DNA from: Gentiana macrophylla
Taxonomy: Eukaryota; Streptophyta; Magnoliopsida; Gentianales; Gentianaceae
DNA: 64,000 nt
Assembly: GCA_026214975.1 (NCBI GenBank)
Contig: JAOBSW010001121.1
Coordinates: 48,301 to 112,300, forward strand
Direction: 5' to 3'
Within the stretch, counting starts at the first letter, position 1. Each line of letters starts with the position of its first letter. Both the position numbers and the translations under genes were made by a program. Under the pieces are notes generated by a model. That model made no database searches. It was not told the DNA's origin and worked only from the letters and a program-made list of their open reading frames with translations. Shown one piece after another: positions 1-11,790 of the stretch.

Positions 1-21
1 TAATGGTTTCCACCACAATAC

Positions 22-748
22 TTAACATCTCACTTGAACGTTATTAAATCCATGTCCATAAGAATTCTCATCAGTTGAGGGTATACGAGCATCGGATCCA
101 AAGACAGATGAATCCATTAAACCTGACACTTCTACTTTTGGGGGACCACTGAATTGAATGCCGGATCCTAAGTTCATGGCACTGGCCTCTTCTCTATCAT
201 AAGGAAGTGTGGGAGCTAGGTCAATGCCTAAGTCTTGAGCCATTTCCCCGATTCGTCTCTCAATACTCTTGTATGTGCTCATCAGGAGTTGGATGTTTTT
301 ATTTTGCTCCTCCAATTTAGCTTCAAGATCGTCCAATTGAGAGGGGCCTTGATAGTTCTGTGGAAAAGATTGGCTAGACTGACTTTGAAACATAGGATCG
401 GGACTGTTCTGATTGAACCATTGATATTGATTGGAAAAATTGATATTTTGGTTCCGATCAAGTTCGGGTTTTGATAGAAATTCGGATTCGAGAATTGAAA
501 CCGTGGTTCAAAATCGCTGGCCAGAGAACCGATTATTAAATCTCTCGATATTGCCGCCACACGAAAGCATTTACTTCAGCCGTTTCTATCCACTCATGAC
601 GTAAACGAGCAAAGCAGTATCCCACATTGTCACAATTTTGACATGTGACTAGATTAAAATTTCCGATTATGGACGGTGTTAACTTGATACGCAGCAGGGA
701 AAGAATCGACACCGCCAACAAAGATGGCCAGTCGACAACATCTTTCAC
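22..748 (-). pseudogene. gypsy gag remnant (GypG), C-terminal half
   Basis: Degenerate gag (capsid/nucleocapsid) of a minus-strand Ty3/gypsy element of the Athila/Tat type. Read leftwards, it shows a zinc-knuckle relic (CQNCDNVGYCFARL; the His of CCHC is Tyr and the last Cys is Leu), then an Asn/Gln/Phe-rich stretch, then a short coiled coil (LDDLEAKLEEQNKNIQLL). That order is normal for Athila/Tat gag. The reading frame changes at least twice, near 400 and 540, and stops interrupt it, so no product is expected. The gag N-terminus is missing: the knuckle lies only about 100 bases from what looks like the end of the LTR, so an internal deletion is likely. The element runs off the left edge of the window. 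The family call rests on style of composition and domain order. Confidence 0.55.
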
Positions 749-2339
749 GTAGCGTAACTTGTGAGTTACGTGGAAAAGACGGGTCGATTCATAGGATTAA
801 GCGACATTTGAGAGCCGCCATCTCTTGTTTCAAAGATGGCGCTCGATCTTGCATAATCCTAGTTGATGACATTTTTTTGCTCTTTTTTTTTAATTTTATC
901 ATAGTAAAGATAAAGAAAACAGAAAAAGAAACGGAAACAGAAACAGAAACCTATCTACGAAAAATTTAAAATAGAAAACAAGAAAACAATGAAAGGGAGA
1001 AAAACGTGTTGAAATCTTCTGAGCCCAAAATAGAAGGGAAAACAGCAGATTTTGACCTCGAAAACGGTGTCGAACGGCCGTAGGAGGTTTACCACGTCGT
1101 CGGCATCGGAACGAGCTTTCCGAATTGGGGTCCTGCGCGCCAAACGGACACTCGAGCCGAAAGTTACGGCCAAAATACTAACGAGTGCTAAAACGATCCC
1201 TTTTATCCAAAAGTTCGACCGCTAAAAACGTGGAGTCAAATAATTCAACCTCAGATGTCCCCGAATCAATGTAGAAACTAGAAAGGATAGAAACAAAAAC
1301 CTATCTACGAAAAAAAAATCGTGATAAAACAGTAAAAATCAATAAAAACTAGTCAAGACGGGCGCCCAGATGATCGACGGGCGGGCGCGCTCAAGGTTGA
1401 AGTGGATGGGCGTTTGGCAATCCAGACGCCGTCCAAGTGAGGATAAAACAAAGCAGAGTCGCTGCCGATTTCAGCATGCACGGGCGCCTACTAGTCAAGA
1501 CGCCCGCTTGAGTGCGTAAAAACAGAAACAGATGCATGCGAAAGAGCGTAAAACTAAAGGGGAGAACAATTTAAACCTAGGGAAATTGATAACTTTAAAA
1601 GTTAACTACTTAACACTCTAATAACCTAAACTATAATCTACCTATGAAAAAGTTGTAATAAAAATAGAAAAATTAATAAAACTATATTATAGTTAGATTA
1701 TAGTGCAGGATCGTAGTATAGCTCGCTATACTACGATCCCTCGTGACCCGTTGTGGTCGGCTTCTCGGTTTCTGTGTTGTGTTCGTCTCTGTAAGTTCTG
1801 CGTTGTTCGTCGAATGCCCGCTCCTTTTATACTTGTTCTAGCCGACTTAGGGTAATTATTAGAAAAGCTAAACCCTAATAAATAAAAATAAAGATAATTC
1901 CAAGTCTATCCCTTCGATCTTCTCGAACATAAATCGATTGGTTGGACGCTCGCTCACTTTAAGTAAATTTCTTGAGAGTCGAGCCGAATTTGGACAAGAC
2001 GCCCGTCCCATGCATTTTTGAGCGCTCGTCTGTAAAATCTATCTTTCTGAATTGATTTGCTTCTTCTTCCTTCCATTTAATCTTCAATTAAACATCGTTT
2101 CAGCTCCTTCAATCCCTCTCCCTGACATATAAATGTACCTTCAAAACCATAAAAACACGTAAAGTGTAAAACCATAGATAATTACCAATAAAATCACGAA
2201 ATTAGCTCAAGTTTAAGACTTTTAAAACTCATTTGCTCAATAATTCGATTAAACCCTTAATTCCTATGCAAATTATATTAATATGGAGGAAATCATTATA
2301 AAATATAACGTTATAAATCATATAAAATCACCCTCAACA
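720..2339 (-). repeat. 5' LTR of GypG (minus strand)
   Basis: Reading on the minus strand, a terminus TGTTGAGGGTGATTTTA starts at 2339, a TATA box lies about 510 bases in, and the LTR seems to end near 720. There a degraded PBS-like GGCGGTGTCGATTC (about 690-715) resembles the GGCGCCGTTGCCGG site of Tat/Athila elements. Both the promoter-distal and promoter-proximal parts carry GC-rich iterations related to GACGCCCGTC (1350-1510 and 1990-2035) in otherwise AT-rich DNA. A phrase AACCTATCTACGAAAAA occurs twice (948-965 and 1291-1308). The right end (2339) is better supported than the left end. No partner LTR is in the window, so the boundaries cannot be confirmed. Confidence 0.4.
1824..1831 (-). 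promoter_or_regulatory. TATA box of GypG LTR
   Basis: On the minus strand the sequence reads TATAAAAG followed by GAGCGGGC, a good plant TATA box placed inside the LTR. It sets the transcription direction of this element to leftward, in agreement with the gag remnant. Confidence 0.5.
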
Positions 2340-3502
2340 GACACATTTGTCAACATCTTATCTGATTGTTGAAATTTTGTCCTAAACCCAATCGGGTTGG
2401 ACCTGATCTGACCGGGTCGGATCATTTCTACTATTTCTTTATGTTTATACATATATTAAATGGCTTTTCTGTTATTATATGTTATGTTCGTTTATATGAA
2501 CCAATTTGTGATTGTATATATGATAACGTCCTTAGTGTCAAACTGTGAAAGAGAAACCATGATAGTGATTATGGTTGATGAGATCTCGACTCACTTTAAA
2601 AGGTTTGATACTTAGGTGTCTCTAGTCGTATGTGCTATTAAACGGGACATTAATAGTACGGTTAGACTAACACGTATTAGATGTCTTCTATCTTATTGAA
2701 GATAGGGATAGATATCGTCTATCGAAGTGTAGAGACACTTGGACTGTACGTGGACGTGTATTAGAGAATGCGTACGTTAGACTGACCCACTTACTTTATT
2801 AAGTGTCGCACTATGTGGTGGTTGTGTAAGTATCCTAAGACCGGAGTCTTCATGGCATCACGGTGTGGATTGTCATGCTTTGACACTATTGAGGTTTCTC
2901 CTAGCCACGGGGCGATCATGCGGTAGTGATTGAGTGTGATACTGAAGCATGCGTAGGATTCATGTTGTTCGTCCGGAAATCGCGTAAGTACCCTATTAAT
3001 AGGGGTGAATATCTGAAAGCACTTCTTATAAGAAATGTCTTACTCTCGTGAATCTTTACAAAGTGGGAGTAAATGAGTTACTTCGAGAGAGCATGATATC
3101 CAGATTATAAAATACGGTCGTTAATGCTTGACACTCGATGTACGACCGTATGGATATTACTACAGCGATAGGATTCTATTTACACGGTAACCGTTTCACA
3201 TGAAATGTAGTAGTCATTGCATTTTACTCTTTCGATGATTGGGGGTCACGGTGTGTTGCTAGACGTTATTCCGTGATCGTTAGGTATGAAGGGCGTTTTC
3301 GTAATTTGCACTTTGTGTATACGGCCAACATATTCGGAAGCCTATAGGAACATCTAGCCGGATCAAAATGTGGCTATAGCGATAACCAAATAAGGAAATT
3401 TTTATCTCGACTATAAAGTGTTATAGTGATAAATTAATATGGTGGTATTTATTAATTTAATATGAATAAATTAAATACAAGATATTAATTTTATTGATTA
3501 AT

Positions 3503-3507
<5 letters not shown>

Positions 3508-3568
<61 letters not shown>
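3508..3568. repeat. (AT)n microsatellite, left part
   Basis: About 60 bases of pure AT dinucleotides inside LTR-A1, cut at its right end by Cop1. The same tract continues at 8644 after the element. Confidence 0.95.
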
Positions 3569-3572
<4 letters not shown>

Positions 3573-3942
3573 GAAATATATCACTCAAATGATCTCACGA
3601 GGCTCAACAGTGATGATCGCGCATCGCCGATCCTCATGATCACAAAGAGACTATGTCGTGCATAACTTTATTTGTACACTTTATTTATTTGTAAAAGACA
3701 TATTAATTGTGATACATATAAACAATTAATATGTCAAACTCTAGTTTGCTTTATGTCATAGACATAGACATAGATTGTACTTTTACTTTTTGCTTTTGTG
3801 CCGCCCACATCTACATACTCAAGTGGCCGCCTAGCTAGCTAGTCTCTCTCCAAATTGTATCTATTTATACTCCTTCATTATCAATGAATAAAAGATAAGT
3901 TGAAGTTTACTCTTGTGTTAACACATTCTCAAACTCTCTTCA
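3569..3942 (+). repeat. Cop1 5' LTR
   Basis: A 374-bp LTR, TGTGGAAATA to CTCTCTTCA. It contains a perfect 14-base inverted repeat (arms 3697-3710 and 3722-3735), a TATTTATA box near 3861 and AATGAATAAA near 3884. Compared with the 3' LTR the last 280 bases differ by one 2-base indel only. Nearly all differences fall between 3580 and 3655. Confidence 0.92.
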
Positions 3943-3955
3943 TGGTAGCAGAGCC
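3943..3955 (+). other. Cop1 primer binding site
   Basis: TGGTAGCAGAGCC directly follows the LTR and matches, with one change, the TGGTATCAGAGC site complementary to the 3' end of initiator tRNA-Met that primes most plant copia elements. Confidence 0.88.
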
Positions 3956-4000
3956 ATTTGTGTTCTAACTTTTCCATTTGCAAAACTCATATTTTCAAGA

Positions 4001-5035
4001 ATGTCTTCCACATCCGACATTACTTCAACCTCAGCAGACTCTCAGGCACCTCAGCTGACTGGGAGTACTGACAACTCCTCTTCTTATACAAACCATAGAC
4101 TTGATGGTAACAACTATCTGTTATGGTCAAGGTCTATGAAAATGTACATTTCTGGACAAAGTAAGATGGGATACTTGTCTGGAACAAAACCTGCACTTGC
4201 TGAAACTGACCCGGTTTTGAAGCATGGGACACAACAAATAATCAACTCATGACCATCCTCACGAGGTCAATGACAAAAGAGATAAGTGAAAACTTTATGA
4301 TGTATGATACTGCCAAAGAAATCAGGATAATGCCGAGAGATCTTTACTCCAAGAAGGATAATACATCCGAGGTATATGAACTAAGCTCGATTCAAACTTA
4401 CAGGCAAGGGATATGTCTCAGAACTCAATATTTCAATCAACTATCTAAGGCTTGGCAACACTTAGATATGTTAGAAACTCACTCATGGAATGATGTCAAG
4501 GATGCCGCTCTTTATAAAGGCATCATAGAAAAGAAGAGAGTATTCGGTGTTCCTCACCGGATCGAATCCTACTCTTGATGATGTTAGAGGAAGAATTCTT
4601 GCCACCAAACCCCTTTCAAATCTCAAATCCATGTTTGCTTGAGGTCAAACATGAAGAAAGTAGAGAGAAAAGTCATGCTTCAAATCCACTCATCGACAAC
4701 CCATCAAGGTGTCGCCTCGCCGATCGCCGTGAAGGCTCTGCGAGGTTGCCGAGACATACAAGAAGCCTATGAGAAAGCTGAAAACGTTCGTGATCACTGC
4801 AAACACACAAATCACACCAAGGACAAGCTCGCTGGAAGCTCCATGGCAAGCCTAACCCTCTAAAACCTCAAAACCAACCAGGGAAAGTCAAGGCAAACTT
4901 GTCGTTGAAGAGAGAGAAATGAAGATAGGTGAATGCTCGCTTGTCGCATTTAAAGCCTTTATTGCTCAAAGATCGTGAAGGTAGCTCCCCATCTGAAAAT
5001 GGCCACTCATGCTAAAACAGTATATTTTACTCACC
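4001..5035 (+). pseudogene. Cop1 gag, frameshifted
   Basis: Capsid gene of Cop1. The ATG at 4001 follows the PBS by about 45 bases and opens with a Ser/Thr-rich start, then the conserved copia gag block YTNHRLDGNNYLLWSRSMKM and MYISGQSKMGYLSG. The frame changes near 4240, 4320, 4390, 4560 and 4700. Homology carries on through QYFNQLSKAWQHLDMLETH (about 4430-4485) and a basic region. Comparison with Cop2 shows the breaks at spots where the sister copy has CTGG, CAG or CTCAG, for example near 4321-4340. As written the gene cannot make a full Gag; whether the breaks are real is doubtful. Confidence 0.8.
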
Positions 5036-8000
5036 TCTTAGTAATGAGACTTGGATTGTTGATTTCTGGGCGTCTTCCCATATGACTGGTAATAAAAACC
5101 TTATTACCCAATATATGCCATGCAACCAAATTCACAGAATTAAGACTGCTGATGGTTCTGTTTCTTATGCAAAAGGTGTTGGGAAGGTTAAACTTACTAA
5201 TCAGATATATCTACAGAATGTCCTGTTTGTTCCAAAGTTAGACTGTAACCTTATATCTCACAAGAAACTCACTAAAGATATGAATTGACTGTTGTTTTTA
5301 ATAAGAATCGTGCACATTCCAGATCTTTCTTCTCGTGAAGTGATTGGTCAAGCTAAACCCCCGCCAGATTGTTTGTGATCAACCCCCGAAGAAGATGTAA
5401 GATCAAGACAGAACCGCCTCAAGCTGACTGCACTCAAAAACTTGACAATATCATGTTATGGCATTATAGACTAGACATCCAAGTTTTGGTTATTTAAAGT
5501 CTTTAATTCTGAATTGTTTAAAGGATGTAATCTTAATGATCTTCAATGTGATATTTGTCAATTTGCTAAACTCACCAAATCATGTATGCTAAGTTACCTC
5601 ACTTGCCCTCTTCCCTTTCACCCTAATTCACAAGTGATGTATGGGGACCTCAAGAGTGAAAAGTATAACAGAAAAAGGTGGTTTGTAACCTTCATTGATG
5701 ATCATACCGTAAACACTTGGTCGTTTTTAATGAAAGAGAAAAATCAAGTTGGACCTATCTTCCAAGAATTTTATCACATGGTCTCCACCAATTTGATACT
5801 AAGATCAAGATCTTAAAGACTCGATAATGCTCGAATACTATGAGTCTAACCTCGTGAACTTCTTGACTAACAGAGGAATTGTTCATATCAAGTAGTTGTG
5901 TGGAAACACCTCAACAGAATGGGGTTGTTGAAAGAAAGGCAGCAGCATCATTGAAATGGCCAGATCAATCATGTTCACTACACATGTTCCTAAATACATG
6001 TGGGGTGAAGCTATATTGACTGCAACATATTTAATCAACAGACTTCCCAACAGAGTGTTAGGTTTCAAAACTCCTCTCCAAACCCCGCCGACCACACACT
6101 CTCGCTCTCATCTTATTACCCAATTGCCTCCAAAGATCTTTGGTTGTACTGTGTTTGTTTATATCCATGCTCAACACAAGTATAAACTTGATCCTAAAGC
6201 TCATAAGTGCATTTTCCTTGGATATGCACAGACAGAAAGGTTACAAGTGTTACTCTCTCATGAAAAGAAATTTTACAATTCTATGGATGTGAAATTCTTT
6301 GAAAGGACTCCATATTACAACAAACCTCATCGAGCTACCACCGATGGAAACTCGATTGAGATTGAACTAAGTCCGCTCCTCAAGAAACCATTTACCCTCA
6401 GCAGAGTCCTAACCCACAAAGCAGACTCATAACCTTCAAAGATCCTCGCTGGATACTCACATTATCGAACCTCAGCAGCTTCATCGACCAGTAGTCTGTC
6501 ACGACCCAGAGCCTGCCTGAACTGTAACCTCAAGCAGCCTCATCGAACCGAGAGTCTGGCTGGACCTCGCCTTATTGACTCTCGCAGATCTCTCAAGTGG
6601 ATGATGCATCTATTGCTCTAAGGAAAGGGAAAAGATCATGCATCGATCATTCTATTCATTCTTATTTATCTTATGATCGCTTGTCTCTGTCCTTGCCATG
6701 TTTACACAGACTGGACTCTCACTCTATCCCTAGAAATATTCAGGAGGCCCTTCAAAATGATAAGTGGAAGGTCATTGTAAAACAGAGATGATCGCCCTCC
6801 GGATAATCATACTTGGGATCTCACAACTCTTCCAAAAGGCAAGAAGACAAACAATTTGCAAATGGTTATTCACTATCAAATACATCATTGATGGCACTAT
6901 TGACAAGTACAAAGCCGATTGGTAGCCGTGGGATTCACTCAAACTTATGGCATTGACTATAAAGAAACTTTTGCACCAAAGTGGCAAAGCTCAACACTGT
7001 CAGGGTACTAATTTCTCTAATTGTCCAACTTGGATGGCCTCTTCATCAATTGGACATCAAAAATGCTTTTCTAAATGGGGACTCATCGAGGAGGTTTATA
7101 TGACTATACCTCCCGGTTTTATCAATCCTCATACTCAAGGCAAAGTGTGCAACCGAGGAAATCTCTATATGGCTCAAGCAATCACCAAGGGCATGGTTTG
7201 GAAAATTAACAATCGTGGTCAAAGTCTGGATATCACCAATGCAATTCGATCACACTATGTTCATCAAGACAACCAACCGTAAGAGGTCTATTCTTATTGT
7301 CTATGTGGATGATATCATCCTTACTTTGGAGATGCCCCGCCGAGATCCAACACTTGAAAGAATTCTTTGGCAAAGGTATTTTGAGTTAAAGACTTGGGTT
7401 TACTTAAGTATTTTCTTGGCATGGAAGTAGCTAGAAACATCAAAGGAATCTCGGTCTCCCAAAGGAAATATGTATGGACTCTTGAAAGAAGCGGCATGTG
7501 GGGTGCAAACTCGTCAGATATCCCAGAGAGACCCAGATACCATACCGCTACATGGTGACATTGTTGTAAGAAAGGAACAATATCAAAGACTTGTAGGGAA
7601 ACTCATCTACCTATCCCATACAAGACCGGATATTGCATATGGTGTGTCACCGTTAGCTTGGTTCATGCATTGCCCTCATTGAGCAACATTGGGATGCAAA
7701 GTGAATAGAATATCGCAGATTTGAAGTCCACTCTGGCCAAGGGTTACACTTCACCAAGTCTCACGATAGATCCATCAAGGTCTATATCGATGTCGATGAA
7801 ATTTGGATGCCACATAGATAGACGGTCCACCACAGGCTATTGTTCCTATGTATGGGGCAATCTTGTTACTTGGAGGAGCAAGAAACAACCCATCTGTGTC
7901 TAGAAGCGATCTTGACAAGTCGAACTCAGGGCACTTGTTTTAGGCATTTGTGAAGCTCTTTGGCTCAAAAGAGTACTTTATCGAACTTCAAAGAACCTAT

Positions 8001-8226
8001 TCAAAGAACCTATCACACTCTGTTGTGATAATAACTCAAAGACTATGCATGGCAGAGGATCCATCCATCATGACAAAACAAAACATGTGGACATTGTGAG
8101 ACACTTTCGAAGGAGAAGATTGATGCCAAGATTATTCAACTCCAAAGATGTTCCCTCGTAAGATCAAAATGTCGATATTCTTACCAAGGCTATTCCACCT
8201 CTTACGCTCAAGAGACTAAGTAGCAA
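5036..8226 (+). pseudogene. Cop1 pol (protease, integrase, RT, RNase H), frameshifted
   Basis: Copia polyprotein remnants in order. Protease active-site block near 5056 (WIVD then SSHMTGN; the expected DSG is garbled at a CTGG). GAG-pre-integrase zinc motif with CDICQFAKLTKS (about 5545-5585). Integrase core with WFVTFIDDHT (about 5680). YLINRLPNRVLGFKTP (from 6028). Reverse transcriptase with YVDD at 7303-7314. RNase H region ending with SKKQPI near 7890. More than ten changes of frame occur, so only pieces of 60-160 codons stay open. The order integrase before RT defines Ty1/copia. The element is non-autonomous as assembled. Confidence 0.85.
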
Positions 8227-8256
8227 ACTTGATCGCATCAATATATACTGACCTGG

Positions 8257-8267
8257 GCTTTGAGGGG
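8257..8267 (+). other. Cop1 polypurine tract
   Basis: TTTGAGGGG immediately before the 3' LTR at 8268, the usual site for plus-strand priming. Cop2 has the matching TTTGAGGGGG at 24193-24202. Confidence 0.75.
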
Positions 8268-8641
8268 TGTGGAAATATATCACTCAGCCTGATCTTTGAG
8301 GCTCAAGAGGTGATCGCGATCGCCGATCCTCATGATCACACAGCAGAGACTATGTCGTGCATAACTTTATTTGTACACTTTATTTATTTGTAAAAGACAT
8401 ATTAATTGTGATACATATAAACAATTAATATGTCAAACTCTAGTTTGCTTTATGTCATAGACATAGACATAGATTGTACTTTTACTTTTTGCTTTTGTGC
8501 CGCCCACATCTACATACTCAAGTGGCCGCCTCTAGCTAGCTAGTCTCTCTCCAAATTGTATCTATTTATACTCCTTCATTATCAATGAATAAAAGATAAG
8601 TTGAAGTTTACTCTTGTGTTAACACATTCTCAAACTCTCTT

Positions 8642-8643
<2 letters not shown>
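8268..8643 (+). repeat. Cop1 3' LTR
   Basis: A 376-bp partner of the LTR at 3569-3942, starting TGTGGAAATA and ending CTCTTCA. The 14-base inverted repeat is kept (8396-8409 and 8421-8434). It is followed directly by the second half of the (AT)n tract of LTR-A1. Confidence 0.92.

Positions 8644-8699
<56 letters not shown>
8644..8699. repeat. (AT)n microsatellite, right part
   Basis: Continuation of the AT tract at 3508-3568 after Cop1. The uninterrupted sister LTR-A2 has its (AT)n at the equivalent place (33902-33960), so Cop1 split a single tract. Confidence 0.93.
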
Positions 8700-8703
<4 letters not shown>

Positions 8704-9483
8704 TATATGTGGGTCGAAATATACATTTATATTGATACATTTGTATTTTGCAAATTAATTAATCATAGCATCATATTAATTGAAGAATATTCCGGATGCC
8801 AAAGGATTGGTGTTTGGGACGCCACTTTAAGTGTATTAAGATACACTTAGATTGTGCAATTTAATTAATGAGATTATCATATATTAATATTGGATATTAA
8901 TTGATTTATGAAAAATAGATTTATGGTAATAAGATAAAGATAGTCAATATTAGATATTGACAATATCTTGGAAATATTTAATATAAGATATCAAATTAAA
9001 TGAGATAAAACAATCAAAGTTATTTTCCTTATTTTATTAGGAAAATGTTTTCTTTACTAGAAAGCTTCTCCCAATCAGAGTGGGATTCATCTGGGGCGCA
9101 GGTCACCCTATTTAAGGAGGCTTGGCTAGCACTTTTTTGATCATCACAATTCCAAGAGACTAATAGTTTCTTGTGAAAAATATAGAGCTTTTTAGAGAGA
9201 GATTTGAGAGAGAGAAAAGGTCGGTTTAGCAACCGAGTTTTTCTAGTAGCAATCCAATGGTGGATTGTGGCGGGTTGTTCGTGTGGACTAGAGGTAGAGG
9301 CCGAACACTTGGGCGGCTCCGTGCACCACTACTCTCCTCAGACGGTCGAAGCGTCGATCTCTTAGATCAAGCAAGATAACCACCGTCTGCTATCTTATTA
9401 TGTTTGTTGCTTAAACGAAGTCGATCCTGGTTGAAAGAAATAATTTTTGAATTCCGCTGCGTTTTCACGTAGATTTCCTAACA

Positions 9484-10739
9484 ATTATGAATGTACATCG
9501 ATCAAGAGAGAAAAGAGATAAAGACAACGTAAGCCAATCAGACATTCTATAGATTTTTAGAACAAACTCAATATAATAAGGTTGTGACAACGCAAACCCA
9601 TCAGACATTATCCCCAAAATTACATCTGCAACTCCCATGTCCTTCATATCAAAATTTCGTGTGAACATCTTAGTATTCATGATTATATCACGAGTACTTC
9701 CCATTATCAACATGTCATCAACATAAACACATACTATTACATAAGAATTAGAAGTGTTCTTGATATAGACACATTTGTCACATTCATTCATTTTAAAACC
9801 ATTTGACAACATCGTTTGATCGAATTTTTAGTACCATTGTTTTGGCGCTTGTTTTAGCCCGTACAATGATTTAACGAGTCGACACACCTTGTGTTCTTTG
9901 CCCAGAACTACAAAACCCTCGGGTTGTTCCATGTATATTTCTTCCTCCAATTCACCATTTAAGATAGCAATCTTAACATCCATTTGATGGATTTCAAGGT
10001 TATAGACTGCAGCAATTGCAATAAGAACCCTTATCGAAGTGATTCTAATTACCGATGAATATGTATCGAAAAAATCAAGACCTTTTTTTGTCGATAACCT
10101 TTGGCTATCAATCTGGCCTTATATTTATCAATAGATCCATGAGTTTTAAGTTTTTCTTAAAAATCCACTTACAAACGAGAGCTTTATGCCCTGGTGGGAT
10201 ATTAACCAATTCCCAAGTGTGATTTTGCATAATGGAGTCTATTTCACTTTTGATTGCTTCTTTCCAGAAAGGCGCCTATGGATTTGACATAGCCTCAGCA
10301 TATGTGCTTGGATCATTTTCTACCATATAGGTGAGAAAATCCGGACCAAATGACGTTGAAGTCCTAGCCCGTTTACTTCTACGAGGTTCTATTTCCTTAT
10401 TTTCTGGAGTAATATCCTCTGTGGATTCATGCGTCCTCTTATTTGGACTCGTATCTTCTTTGCTTCTATCTTTGTTTGGAAAGACCTCCTCGAAAAACAC
10501 AGCGTTTCTTGACTCCATGACAACATTCACATGTACATCAAGGATGTCAGATTTATGCACTAGAAATCTATATGCACTATTGTTATTTGCATAACCGATA
10601 AATATGCACTCTATCGTTTTAGGCCCAATCTTTAATTGTTTAGGTTTAGGCACTTCTACCTTTGCTAAACACCCCCACACTTTCAAGTATTTGTAGCTTG
10701 GCTTATTGATGAGAGTCAACTTTACTATGCTTCGGTGCA
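9484..10739 (-). pseudogene. copia pol fragment, integrase end to RT (minus strand)
   Basis: Read leftwards from 10739: end of integrase (YKYLKVWGCLAKV, then IFIGYANNNSAYRFLV, the usual gypsy/copia 'GC..F' and 'F.GY' blocks), linker with RRSKRARTSTSFGPDFLTY, start of RT (FWKEAIKSEIDSI), then a run broken by stops and frameshifts, then the RT core with YVDDMLIMG (near 9730) and FDMKDMGVADVILGI. It belongs to a copia family different from Cop1-3 and is much older. It is cut at 9483 by LTR-A1 and at 10740 by another sequence starting TGTTTTAACCCCC. No LTRs of its own are seen. Confidence 0.82.
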
Positions 10740-11330
10740 TGTTTTAACCCCCATTTATGACATTTTTGGCTTATATTGGGTTGTTTTAGACCATTTATAG
10801 GGCAAAATGCATTGTACATTCACTTTGAGGTAAACTGTCAAATAGATGGAAAACATCACCATTTTACGGTATTTTGACCCTCTTCGAGCCCTAGTTATCT
10901 TGCGGAGTTATGCTTGGTATGTGTTTGAATGTTGTGATGCAGGATCTAGGTGATTTATGAGCCTGAAATATGAGGCATTAGACTTAGAGTGGCGTAACCG
11001 AAGCCCGGGAATGGAAACGGATCAAATATAGTTGTTGCTTTCGCCTTGCATTCACTTTATCTGCAATTTTCTCCCAGATTCATGCTTTTTCTGGACTTGT
11101 GGTCTTCATGAAAGTTGTAGATAATTGAATGATATTTCCAACGCACTTTGAATTATTCAAATCGGAGCTCTACACACAAATATATTACGAAATTACTGAA
11201 GGTCGTCAATGCTGAAAACTTTAACATGGCAATGCGCACGCACTCACTCGAATGCGCACTCACTCACTCACGCACGCACTTTAACCCATTTGTACGATTT
11301 TTTTTGCTTCAGGTTTGTTATTTTGTTTAA
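10740..11330 (+). repeat. probable gypsy LTR segment
   Basis: Starts with TG exactly where the copia fragment breaks off and has the character of Athila/Tat LTRs: AT-rich text with a 'fixed-phrase' stretch (GAAAGTTGTAGATAATTGAA near 11110, then CAACGCACTTTGAATTATTC and CAAATCGGAGCTC) and an iterated GC-rich motif of GCGCACGCACTCACTC type at 11230-11280. The right end is not defined. No gene is seen in it. Confidence 0.4.
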
Positions 11331-11790
11331 CCCATTTGTAGCCGAAATTTTGTTGTTAATTTGATCAGCAGAAATTGGGGCTAGTAGATAATCGGCTCAT
11401 CTTTGACGGAGAATAAGATATTGAAGCTGTGAGTAGCAACAGCAAGCTAAAAGGCCCAAATTTGTATTAAGGAGAAACATTATAGCTGCAATATGTTACT
11501 CTTATATTAACATGTACCATGCGCACCTTTGTTGCTCAATTACTTGATGATGCAGCTGCTCTGAATTTATATACATCAAGTGAGTTGTTCTTCCGATTTA
11601 TTACTGCAGCACTTCAATTATTACAGGTGCAATTATCAGTTTAGTGTGGTGGTGATATTTGGAAGAACAGCCTGTAATGATGTGCGAATTGCATGTATAT
11701 GTATTTTCGTGCTTAATTGAGATATGTGATTCTTTATTTTGTTTTCTGAATTTCATAGTTCATGACCTGTGTCTGGTGTGTATGTGTTAG

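Larger units (their letters stand above)
3569..8643 (+). mobile_element. Ty1/copia retrotransposon Cop1, complete with both LTRs
   Basis: A 5,075-bp element with LTRs at 3569-3942 and 8268-8643, PBS next to the 5' LTR, polypurine tract before the 3' LTR, and gag-protease-integrase-RT-RNase H order as in Ty1/copia. It inserted in an (AT)n tract of LTR-A1, so the 5-bp target duplication (ATATA/TATAT) cannot be fixed exactly. The two LTRs are almost identical outside the first 85 bases, which indicates a recent insertion. The genes, however, are cut by many small indels. It belongs to the same family as Cop2 and Cop3, and all three lie on the plus strand. Confidence 0.92.
2367..9483 (+). repeat. 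solo LTR, family A (LTR-A1), split by Cop1
   Basis: About 2.05 kb of LTR in two pieces, 2367-3568 and 8644-9483, separated by copia element Cop1. It starts TGTTGAAATTTTGTCC and ends TTTCCTAACA, so it has TG...CA termini. The whole sequence matches, in inverted orientation, the 2,032-bp LTR at 33193-35224, including the position of an (AT)n tract where Cop1 landed. A TATTTAA box at 9109-9115 followed by a G+C-richer leader sets plus-strand polarity. No PBS follows 9483 and no internal region of this family is present, hence a solo LTR. No clean target duplication is visible (CTGAT on the left, ATTAT on the right). The style suggests a copia family of the Angela/Tork kind; this is inference. 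Confidence 0.8.

Noticed and set aside
2367..9483. LTR-A1 plus its inside as one large 7-kb retrotransposon
   Set aside because: The inside is Cop1 with its own LTRs; no second LTR-A copy in the same orientation and no PBS follows 9483.
10734..11631. GGTGCA direct repeat (10734-10739 and 11626-11631) as target duplication of a solo LTR starting at 10740
   Set aside because: With TG and CA termini the duplication is off by one base, and the copia fragment does not visibly resume after 11631.
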